Positions 27,065-34,551 of a stretch of DNA of 64,000 nucleotides are shown piece after piece. The stretch is from Lysobacter arvi (lineage in GTDB: Bacteria; Pseudomonadota; Gammaproteobacteria; Xanthomonadales; Xanthomonadaceae), in assembly GCA_031216755.1 (NCBI GenBank), contig JARUHG010000002.1:248001-312000 (forward strand), written 5' to 3'. Positions within the stretch are counted from its first letter, which is position 1, and each line of letters begins with the position of its first letter. The notes below the pieces were generated by a model. The model had not been told where the DNA came from. It saw only the letters and a program-made list of their open reading frames with translations, and ran no database searches. A program made the translations under genes and the position numbers.

Positions 27065-28126
27065 ATGAGCTTCGCCCCCGTTTCCGCCACGACTTCCGAC
27101 GCCTTGCTGGCCGAACGCATCGACGCGTTCGATCCCGTCGTGCATGCCGCCGTGTTCGCCAACGTCATCCACGCGCAGCGCGGCGAATGCACGCTCGACC
27201 TCGCCCTGCGCCATGCCGGCACGCGTCGGATCACGCTGCGCTACGAGATCCTCGGCGACCGCTCGCTGCCGGCCGTGTTCGTCGCGGGCGGCATCTCGGC
27301 GCACCGGCATCTGGCGGCGAGCGCCGCGTTCGTCGAGAACGGCTGGTGGGAACAGCAGATCGGCGCCGGCAAGGCGCTCGATCCGCGCGAACGTTGCCTG
27401 ATCGCCTTCGACTGGCTCGGCGCGGACGGTTCGCTCGACGCGCCGCTCGACCCGGCCGACCAGGCGGACGCGATCGCCGCGCTGCTCGACGTCTTGCACG
27501 TCGCGCGCCTGCAGGCGTTCGTCGGCTGTTCGTACGGCGCGATGGTCGGCCTGCAGTTCGCCGCGCGCCATGGTTCGCGCCTCGACCAGCTCGTCGCGAT
27601 CAGCGGCGTGCATCGCGCGCACCCGTACGCCAGTGCGTGGCGTGCGCTGCAGCGCCGCGCCGTCGCGCTCGGCGCGCTGCAGTGCGACGAGACGCATGGC
27701 CTCGCGCTCGCGCGCCAGCTGGCGATCCTGAGCTACCGCACGCCGGAGGAGTTCGCCGCGCGCTTCGAACCGGCGCGGGTCAGCGAAGGCCGCGTGCGCG
27801 TGGGGGCCGAGGATTACCTGGATCATTGCGGCGCCAGCTACGTGCAGCGCACCTCGCCGGCGGCCTATCTGCGGTTGTCCGAATCCATCGACCTGCAGGA
27901 CGTGGACCCGACCGCGATCCGGTTGCCGGTCACCGTCGTCGCCGTCGCGGAGGATCGGCTCGTGCCGCTCTCCGACGCGTACGACCTCGTCGAGCGCCTG
28001 CGTGGCGAAACCCGGCTGCGCGTGGTGCGATCGCTGTACGGGCACGACGCTTTCCTGAAGGAGGAGCGCGCGATCGCCGACGTGCTCGGCGAAGCGTTCG
28101 ACGACGTCCTGGAGGTGGCCGCATGA
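27065..28126 (+). CDS. metX: Homoserine O-acyltransferase, MetX type
   Basis: A 353-residue alpha/beta-hydrolase-fold enzyme that acylates homoserine at the entry of methionine synthesis. The catalytic triad is visible: nucleophile S156 in GCSYGAMVG, D297 in EDRLVP and H327 in GHDAFLKE. The nucleophile elbow differs from the usual GGSMGGMQ of MetX. This fits the Xanthomonadaceae subgroup, some of which use succinyl-CoA rather than acetyl-CoA; the donor cannot be decided here. ATG 27065 follows AAGGA; the longer upstream frame runs through the riboswitch. Its stop overlaps metB (ATGA), so the operon is coupled and controlled by the SAM-I leader. Confidence 0.92.
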   Translation: MSFAPVSATTSDALLAERIDAFDPVVHAAVFANVIHAQRGECTLDLALRHAGTRRITLRYEILGDRSLPAVFVAGGISAHRHLAASAAFVENGWWEQQIGAGKALDPRERCLIAFDWLGADGSLDAPLDPADQADAIAALLDVLHVARLQAFVGCSYGAMVGLQFAARHGSRLDQLVAISGVHRAHPYASAWRALQRRAVALGALQCDETHGLALARQLAILSYRTPEEFAARFEPARVSEGRVRVGAEDYLDHCGASYVQRTSPAAYLRLSESIDLQDVDPTAIRLPVTVVAVAEDRLVPLSDAYDLVERLRGETRLRVVRSLYGHDAFLKEERAIADVLGEAFDDVLEVAA

Positions 28127-29313
28127 GCACGCGCAATCGCTGTACCGCCGCGGTCCGCGCCGGCATCGATCGCGACACCGCCTTCGGCGCGGTGACGCCG
28201 CCGCTGGTGCTGTCGTCCAACTTCAGCTTCGCCGGCTTCAACGAGAAGCGGCAATACGACTACACGCGCAGCGGCAACCCCACGCGCGACCTGCTGGGCG
28301 AGGCGCTGGCCGAACTCGAAGGCGGCGCCGGCGGCGTGGTCACCGCCACCGGCATGGGCGCGATCACGCTGCTGCTGCATGCGCTGCTCAAGCCCGGCGA
28401 CCGCCTCGTCGTGCCGCACGACGGTTACGGCGGCAGCTGGCGGCTGTTCAACGCGCTGGCGAAGAAGGGCGCGTTCGAACTGATCACCGCCGACCTGACC
28501 GATCCGCGCGCGCTGACCGACGCGCTGGCCAGCGATCCGACCGTGGTGTGGATCGAAACGCCGTCCAATCCGCTGCTGCGCATCACCGACCTGCGTTTCG
28601 TCGTCGAGGCGGCCAAGGCGAAGGGCGCGCTCACCGTCGTCGACAACACCTTCCTCTCGCCGGCGTTGCAGCAGCCGATCGCGTTCGGCGCCGACTACGT
28701 GGTGCATTCCACGACGAAGTACATCAACGGCCACAGCGACGTCGTCGGCGGTGCGGTCGTCGCGCGCGATGCCGAGGCGCACCAGCAACTGGTGTGGTGG
28801 GCGAACGCGCTGGGCCTGACCGGCTCGCCGTTCGACGCGTTCCTCACCCTGCGCGGGCTGCGCACGCTGGACGCACGGCTGCGCGCGCACCAGGAGAACA
28901 CGCAGGCGCTGGTGTCGCTGCTCGATGCGCATCCGGCGGTGCTCGCCGTGCACTACCCGGGCCTGGAATCGCACCCCGGCCATGCGATCGCCGCGCGCCA
29001 GCAGAGCGGTTTCGGCGCGATGCTGAGCGTCGAACTCGACGGCGGCGTCGACGCGGTGCGCGCGTTCCTCGACGGACTGCAGTGCTTCACGCTGGCCGAA
29101 TCGCTCGGCGGCGTGGAAAGCCTCGTCGCGCATCCGGCGACGATGACGCACGCGGCGATGTCGGCCGAAGCGCGCGAGGCGGCGGGCATCGGCGAGGGCT
29201 TGCTGCGGTTGTCGGTGGGCATCGAACACGTCGACGATCTCGCGGCCGATATCGCGGCGGCGCTCGAACGTGCCGAGCAGGCCGTCGCCATCGCCGAGCG
29301 CGTCAAACGATGA
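28123..29313 (+). CDS. metB: Cystathionine gamma-synthase / O-succinylhomoserine thiol-lyase
   Basis: A 396-residue PLP enzyme of the Cys/Met metabolism family. The PLP lysine is K199 in STTKYINGHSD. Further motifs are YDYTRSGNPTRDLLG near the N-terminus and the VWIETPSNPLLRITDL and VVDNTFLSPALQQP strands. It would join the acylhomoserine from MetX with cysteine, giving cystathionine, or with sulfide. Position between metX and homoserine dehydrogenase supports metB over metC or MGL. It overlaps both neighbours by four bases (ATGA at each end), which indicates tight translational coupling. Confidence 0.94.
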   Translation: MSTRNRCTAAVRAGIDRDTAFGAVTPPLVLSSNFSFAGFNEKRQYDYTRSGNPTRDLLGEALAELEGGAGGVVTATGMGAITLLLHALLKPGDRLVVPHDGYGGSWRLFNALAKKGAFELITADLTDPRALTDALASDPTVVWIETPSNPLLRITDLRFVVEAAKAKGALTVVDNTFLSPALQQPIAFGADYVVHSTTKYINGHSDVVGGAVVARDAEAHQQLVWWANALGLTGSPFDAFLTLRGLRTLDARLRAHQENTQALVSLLDAHPAVLAVHYPGLESHPGHAIAARQQSGFGAMLSVELDGGVDAVRAFLDGLQCFTLAESLGGVESLVAHPATMTHAAMSAEAREAAGIGEGLLRLSVGIEHVDDLAADIAAALERAEQAVAIAERVKR

Positions 29314-30398
29314 GCGTGGCCGCGGTCGAAGTCGCACGCGCGCCGGCCGCGCAGCCTGCGCCGGCGCGCGTCGCGCTGCTCGGTACCGGCACGGTTGGCA
29401 GCGCGGTGCTCCGGCGGCTCGCGTCGTGGCGCGGTTCGTCGCTGGGCGAGCGCGTCTCGCTGGTGCACGTCGCCAACACGCGTGCATGCACGGGCGATCG
29501 CGCCGGATTGGCCGCGGGCGATGCGCTGCGTCGCCTCGCCCTGGCCCCGCATGGCAGTTCGCTCGACGCCGTCGAATCGGCGCTGCGCGGCGACGGCGCG
29601 CGCGTGGTCATCGACGCGACGGCCAGTGAAGCGGTGGCCGAACGGCATGCGCACTGGCTCGCGCAGGGCATCCACGTGGCCACGGCCTGCAAGATCGGGC
29701 AGGGCACGTCGCTGTCGCGATGGCGCGCGATCCGCGCGGCGTCGCGTGCGGGCGACGCGCACTACGGCGACAGCGCGACCGTCGGCGCCGGGCTTCCGCT
29801 GCTTCGTTCGCTGCGCGAGCTTCGCGAGGGCGGCGACCGCATCCACGCCATCGCCGGCGTGCTGTCGGGTTCGCTCGCGTGGCTGTTCAACCAGTACGAC
29901 GGCATGCGCCCGTTCTCCGCGCTGGTGCGCCAGGCGCGGGATGCCGGCTACACCGAGCCCGACCCGCGCGACGATCTTTCCGGCGAGGACGTGCGCCGCA
30001 AGCTGCTGATCCTCGCGCGCACGGCGGGCGTCGAGCTGGAAGCGGGCGACGTCGACGTGGCATCGCTCGTGCCGCCGGCGCTGGCGATCCTGTCGAAGGA
30101 CGCGCTCGACGCGGCGCTGCCCGCGCTCGATGCCTCGCTGCGCGAGCGTTTCCAGGCGGCGTACAAGCGCGGCGAGAAGCTGCGTTTCATCGCACGCCTG
30201 CAGGACGGGCGTGCAAGCGTGGGGCTCGAGTCGCTGCCCTCGGATCATCCGCTGGCAGGCGGTGCCGGCACCGACAATCGCGTGGCGATCTGGTCGGATC
30301 GCTATCCGACGCAGCCGCTGGTGATCCAGGGGCCCGGCGCGGGCGCGGACGTCACCGCAGCCGGTCTGCTGGACGACGTGTTGAGGTTCCTGCGCTGA
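29310..30398 (+). CDS. Homoserine dehydrogenase (monofunctional)
   Basis: A 362-residue cytosolic oxidoreductase reducing aspartate semialdehyde to homoserine, the substrate of MetX. The Rossmann loop is RVALLGTGTVGSAVLRRL (about 20-37). The catalytic domain has the family core GVLSGSLAWLFNQYDG and the substrate-site stretch DAGYTEPDPRDDLSGEDVRRKLLILAR. Unlike ThrA/MetL it has no aspartokinase domain, and no ACT domain is evident at the C-terminus. Feedback control by threonine may therefore be absent, with SAM control through the riboswitch instead. It overlaps metB by four bases and ends 13 bp from the convergent hydrolase gene. Confidence 0.93.
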   Translation: MSVAAVEVARAPAAQPAPARVALLGTGTVGSAVLRRLASWRGSSLGERVSLVHVANTRACTGDRAGLAAGDALRRLALAPHGSSLDAVESALRGDGARVVIDATASEAVAERHAHWLAQGIHVATACKIGQGTSLSRWRAIRAASRAGDAHYGDSATVGAGLPLLRSLRELREGGDRIHAIAGVLSGSLAWLFNQYDGMRPFSALVRQARDAGYTEPDPRDDLSGEDVRRKLLILARTAGVELEAGDVDVASLVPPALAILSKDALDAALPALDASLRERFQAAYKRGEKLRFIARLQDGRASVGLESLPSDHPLAGGAGTDNRVAIWSDRYPTQPLVIQGPGAGADVTAAGLLDDVLRFLR

Positions 30399-30411
30399 GT
30401 TGCGGGTCCGA

Positions 30412-31422
30412 TCACGGCGGCGCACCCGTCGCCAGCGCCGCGAGCAGTGCCTTCTCGAACCGCGCCGGCGCCTCCACCTGCGGCGAATGCCCGAGGTCGT
30501 CGAATTCCACCAGCGTCGCGCCCGGGATCGCGTTCGCCGCGCGCTTTCCCAGCGACGGATAGTCGCCCAGCGTCTCGCGCAGTTCGGGAGAAGCGCGATC
30601 GCGGCCGATCGCCGTGCGGTCGCGTTGGCCGATGAAGAGCGTCGTGGGCACGCGCAGTTGCGGGAATTCGTGGACGACCGGCTGCGTGAACACCATGTCC
30701 GTCGTCAGTGCCTGGTTCCACGCGACGCGCTGTTTGCCGGGGCCGGCATACAGGCCGGCGAGCATCGCGACCCAGCGTTCGTACTCGGGTTTCCACTGGC
30801 CGCTGTAGTACACCTGCTGCTGGTAGCGCTTGATCGAATCGAAGTTCGTCTTCAACTCGCCCGCAAGGTTCGCGTCCACGCTCGCCCACGGCACGCCGAG
30901 CGCCTTCCAGTCCTCCAGTCCAATCGGGTTGACGAGCATCAACTGCTGCGTGCGCTGCGGATACATCAAGGCGTATCGCGCGGCGAGCATGCCGCCCATC
31001 GAATGGCCGACGATGCTGGCGCGCTCGATCCCGAGCGATTCCAGCAGCGCGTTCGTGTTCGCCGCGAGCTGATGGAAGCTGTACTGATGGTGCGCCGGCT
31101 TGCTCGATTTGCAGAAGCCGATCTGGTCGGGCGCGATGACGCGATAGCCCGCCCCGGCAAGCGCGCGGATCGCCGATTCCCAGGTGGCGGCGCAGAAGTT
31201 CTTGCCATGCAGCAGCACGACCGTGCGGCCATTGGGCGTGGCGGGCGCGACGTCCATGTACGCCATGCGCAGCGCCTCGCCCTGCGAGGTGAACGCGTGG
31301 TGCTTCACCGGGAAGGGATAGTCGAAGCCCTCCAGTTCCGCGCCGTACGACGGGGCGTCGGCGGCGGCGGCCGGGTGGGCGAGGAACAGCGAGAGCGCGC
31401 AGGCGAGCAGAGACGAGCGCAT
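30412..31422 (-). CDS. Exported alpha/beta hydrolase
   Basis: A 336-residue protein with a signal peptide (MRSSLLACALSLFLAHPAAAA, cleavage near residue 21). The alpha/beta-hydrolase core has an oxyanion-hole HGKNF, nucleophile elbow GHSMGG, a late acidic segment (FIGQRDRTAIG) and a terminal GHSPQ histidine. The cap region is rich in aromatic residues. Substrate is unknown; esterase, lipase-like or haloalkane-type activities are possible. It converges on the homoserine dehydrogenase gene and is probably transcribed alone, divergent from the winged-helix gene. Confidence 0.88.
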   Translation of the reverse strand: MRSSLLACALSLFLAHPAAAADAPSYGAELEGFDYPFPVKHHAFTSQGEALRMAYMDVAPATPNGRTVVLLHGKNFCAATWESAIRALAGAGYRVIAPDQIGFCKSSKPAHHQYSFHQLAANTNALLESLGIERASIVGHSMGGMLAARYALMYPQRTQQLMLVNPIGLEDWKALGVPWASVDANLAGELKTNFDSIKRYQQQVYYSGQWKPEYERWVAMLAGLYAGPGKQRVAWNQALTTDMVFTQPVVHEFPQLRVPTTLFIGQRDRTAIGRDRASPELRETLGDYPSLGKRAANAIPGATLVEFDDLGHSPQVEAPARFEKALLAALATGAPP

Positions 31423-31595
31423 GAACAGGCTCCGTGACCGGGAGCGCCGACCTTACCGCAGCCGGCGCGATGGCCATGAGGCGCTGCGTGCCCGTTGGCC
31501 GGCGGGCCGCCGCTGCACGTTTACCAACGTATGGCCCATGTGGGGGCGGGGCTGCCTCACTAGGCTCCCTGCAGGTTCACGACGCGAGCCGCCCG

Positions 31596-31916
31596 ATGGA
31601 TCGACCGTTCTCGCCCGATACGGAATCGCTGCGCTGGCGGCTCGACGGCGACGGCTGGTCGCTGCGCTGCCCCGACGGCCGCCTCGTCCCGCTCACGCGA
31701 GCCGAACGGCTCGTGATCGAGCGCCTGCTGTCGACGCCGGGCCGGCTGGTCACGCGCGAAGCGCTCGCCGATGCCGTCGCTGGCGGCGATTTCGATTCCC
31801 ACCGGCTCGATTCGCTCGTCTATCGGTTGCGACGCAAGGTCGCCGACGGATGCGGCGCCAGCTTGCCGCTGGATGCGATCCACGGCGAGGGTTACGTGCT
31901 CGACGTGAAGCGCTGA
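31596..31916 (+). CDS. Stand-alone OmpR/PhoB-type winged-helix DNA-binding protein
   Basis: A 106-residue protein consisting almost only of a Trans_reg_C winged helix (about 10-104). Features are the LTRAERLVIERLLSTPGRLV helix start, the recognition-helix stretch LDSLVYRLRRKV, and the IHGEGYVLDV wing. No receiver domain precedes it. The in-frame sequence upstream of ATG 31596 reads as low-quality, non-receiver protein, so I take the short form. It could be an orphan regulator controlled by expression level or by a separate partner. It lies between a divergent hydrolase and a convergent chitinase gene, which are possible targets. Confidence 0.8.
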   Translation: MDRPFSPDTESLRWRLDGDGWSLRCPDGRLVPLTRAERLVIERLLSTPGRLVTREALADAVAGGDFDSHRLDSLVYRLRRKVADGCGASLPLDAIHGEGYVLDVKR

Positions 31917-31943
31917 ATCGCCGCGCTGGTTCGTCGGGCGGAT

Positions 31944-31973
31944 AAAAAAGGCGCCGATCATGCGATCGGCGCC
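31944..31973 (-). terminator. Terminator of the chitinase gene
   Basis: A 10-bp perfect stem (GGCGCCGATC/GATCGGCGCC) with an ATGC loop and six T on the minus strand, 54 bp past the chitinase stop. It may also stop the convergent winged-helix transcript. Confidence 0.92.
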
Positions 31974-32026
31974 GAGGGGAACCCGTGGTCGGGTCTGGAG
32001 AGTTGCAGGGTGGGCGGCTCAGCGCG

Positions 32027-34108
32027 TCACTTCAGTCCGTTGCTGATCGTGTTGACCAGCGTGCCGCTCGCGTCGTCCCCGCTGAATTCCCAGAAGAACG
32101 CGCCGCCTAGGTTCTGCGCCTTCACGTAGCTCATCTTCTCGGTGACCATCGCCGGGGTGTCGTAGCTCCAGAAGGTGTTGCCGTCGTACTTCCACGTCGC
32201 GCGCGCGGTGGCGTCGGTGTAGACGGTGCCGGGGCGGTCCTTCAGGACCTTGTAGTCCTCGTTGCCCGCTTCGTACGTGCCCGGCGCCGCGGAGCCGGTC
32301 TGGTACAGGCCGTTGTTGACGTTGGGCACGTTGGTCCAGCCGCGGCCGTAGAAGCCGATGCCGAGGTTCAACTTCGACGCCGGCACGCCACGCGTCAGGA
32401 AGGCCTCCATCGCGTCGTTGCTGTTGTAGAGCTTCTGGTCGCCCGTGGACGGATCGTTGGGCGAGTCGAACAGCGCCGAATGATGGTTGGTGCGCGCATC
32501 CCACGTGCCGTGGAAGTCGTACGTCATCACGTTGATGTAATCCAGGTACTGGCTGTACGTGCCCGGATCGGTGACGCGCACCTTGTCCACGCCCGCGCCG
32601 GCCGCGATGGTCAGCAACAGGCCCGGACGCACCGCGTCGAGCTGGCGGCGGAACTCGGCGAGCAGCGCGGTGAAGTTGGCGCTTTCCTCCGGCGTGCCGC
32701 AGGTCAGGCCGCACGCGGCCGGGTATTCCCAGTCCAGGTCGATGCCGTCGAACACGCCGGCCGCCGCGCCCGGACCGCCCGCGCCGTCGGTGACGGGCAG
32801 GTTGCCGCGGATGTACGCGTCGATGCACGAGGACACGAAGGCGACGCGATTCTCCGGGCGCGCCGCGCTGGCGAACCCGCGCGACCACGTCCAGCCGCCG
32901 AGCGAGATCAGCACCTTGAGGTTCGGATGCTTCGCCTTGAGCTGCTTGAGCTGATTCCAGTTGCCGCGCAACGGCTGGTCCCAGGTGTCGGCCGCGCCGC
33001 TGACGCTTTCGGCCGCACTGAAGGCCTTGGTGTAATCGGCGAACGCGTCGCCGCCTTCGCCCGTGGCCTCGTTGGTCGGGATCGTCACGCCGACCTGGCA
33101 GCGGTTGTTGCGCACGTTGCCGAACGCGTAGTTGATGTGCGTGATCTTCGACGCCGAGCCGCTGGTGTCGATGTTCTTGACGCGATAGTTGCGGGCATAG
33201 ATCCCCCACTGCGCGAAGTAGCCGATCACGCGCTTGTTGCCGCCGGTGCTTCCGTCGAGCGTCCTCGCGCTCACCGCCGCGCTTTGTGCGGACGCATTGG
33301 ACGGGCTGGCCGCATCGCGTGCGCGCACGGTGTAGCTGTACGTCGTGTTCGCCGCGAGGCCCGTGTTGGTGTAGCTGGTCGTGGTCGGCGATGCGATCAG
33401 GGTGCCGCCGCGATACACGTCGTACCCGGCCACGCCCGCACCGCCGGCGTTGTCCGTGGAGGCGTTCCAGCTCAGCGCGATGCTGCTGGACGACAGCGCC
33501 GTCGCGGTGAGCCCGGTCGGCACGCTCGGCGGCGTGGTGTCCGCCGGCGGCGTGCCGTTGACGGTGATGTTCGCGGCGGTCGAGGTCGTCGTTGCGCCCT
33601 GGTTGTCGGTGGCCTTCGCAGTGAAGCTGTGGCTGCCGGCGACGGCATTACTCCACGTCACGGCGTACGGCGCGCTGTTGTCGACGCCCAGCGACACCGA
33701 GCCGCGGAAGAACTCGACGCTCGCCACGCTGCCGTCGCTGTCGCTCGCGTTGGCGGTGACGGCGATGTTGCTGCCGGCGTTGTAGGTGGCGCCGTTGGCG
33801 GGCGAGGTGAGCGTCACGCTCGGCGGCTGGTTGGTGCCGCCCGTGCCGCACGCGCCCAGGTCGGTGTACCAGCCGCAGCTCGGGCAGTGCGTCGGCGGCG
33901 CGTTCCAGATCTGGATGTTCGCCTGGTACAGGCGGTTCTGATACACCAGCTTGTCGCCGGGGTTGTAGATGGTGGACGAGGTCCATGCGGGGATCGCGGC
34001 ACACGACACCGTCTGCGCGTGCGCCGCCGGGACGGTGCCCATCAGCGCGAGCAACGTCGAAAGCGCCCACGCGACCGGTCTTGCGGCATTCCTGTTTGCA
34101 TCTCTCAC
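32027..34108 (-). CDS. Secreted GH18 chitinase with CBM5/12, Ig-like and FN3 modules
   Basis: A 693-residue secreted enzyme. GTG 34108 is chosen because a strong GGAGGGAAG ribosome site precedes it and a signal peptide follows (cleavage after AHA, residue 31); upstream frame has neither. Domains in order: a tryptophan/cysteine-containing CBM5/12 chitin-binding module (about 38-87), an Ig-like module (about 93-180), a fibronectin type III module (about 187-275), and a GH18 domain (about 285-690). The catalytic motif DGIDLDWEYP puts the acid/base at E461. It should hydrolyse chitin outside the cell, fitting a bacterium that attacks fungi or arthropod debris. Glycine/asparagine-rich linkers join the modules. 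Confidence 0.96.
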   Translation of the reverse strand: MRDANRNAARPVAWALSTLLALMGTVPAAHAQTVSCAAIPAWTSSTIYNPGDKLVYQNRLYQANIQIWNAPPTHCPSCGWYTDLGACGTGGTNQPPSVTLTSPANGATYNAGSNIAVTANASDSDGSVASVEFFRGSVSLGVDNSAPYAVTWSNAVAGSHSFTAKATDNQGATTTSTAANITVNGTPPADTTPPSVPTGLTATALSSSSIALSWNASTDNAGGAGVAGYDVYRGGTLIASPTTTSYTNTGLAANTTYSYTVRARDAASPSNASAQSAAVSARTLDGSTGGNKRVIGYFAQWGIYARNYRVKNIDTSGSASKITHINYAFGNVRNNRCQVGVTIPTNEATGEGGDAFADYTKAFSAAESVSGAADTWDQPLRGNWNQLKQLKAKHPNLKVLISLGGWTWSRGFASAARPENRVAFVSSCIDAYIRGNLPVTDGAGGPGAAAGVFDGIDLDWEYPAACGLTCGTPEESANFTALLAEFRRQLDAVRPGLLLTIAAGAGVDKVRVTDPGTYSQYLDYINVMTYDFHGTWDARTNHHSALFDSPNDPSTGDQKLYNSNDAMEAFLTRGVPASKLNLGIGFYGRGWTNVPNVNNGLYQTGSAAPGTYEAGNEDYKVLKDRPGTVYTDATARATWKYDGNTFWSYDTPAMVTEKMSYVKAQNLGGAFFWEFSGDDASGTLVNTISNGLK

Positions 34109-34551
34109 GAGCTTCCCTCCGATACGAGATTGACCGACACACACAAGCCGGACCCGGACCGGGCCCGGCGCCTTCAGTTGTTCGTGGATGCCGCTGGAGC
34201 GCGCGCCGTGGGCGCGGGCGGGGTGAAGCCGATCTGGCGCGAGTCCGACACGCTCACCTCCGGCAGTACGGGCGGCGGCGTCGTTGCCGCGAATGGCCCG
34301 TGGTTGGGTGACAACGTTGTCAGCGGGTGGGATGCCGATCCGTGACCGTATCCGCAGTTCGCGTGCGCTGCCGTTAAACAGCGCCGAATGCGCGAGTGCG
34401 CTAAGAGGTAATGGCCCGCGCGTCACGCGGGCTTAATGAATGTCCGGCGGACAATCGTTAAGCGGCAGCAGACAGAACGCGCAGACGGTGCGCGCGTGCT
34501 GCAGCGCCGCAACGGCTTGCGCATGTGGTCGCGTGGCGCGGTGCTGCGACG
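34109..34551 (-). other. Non-coding gap upstream of the chitinase gene
   Basis: This 443-bp stretch holds the chitinase ribosome site (34112-34120) and presumably its promoter, which I could not pin down. A 7-bp hairpin (GCCCGCG/CGCGGGC, 34414-34432) and a small palindrome (TGTCCGGCGGACA, near 34440-34453) are present. Reading frames here look non-coding. Confidence 0.5.
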
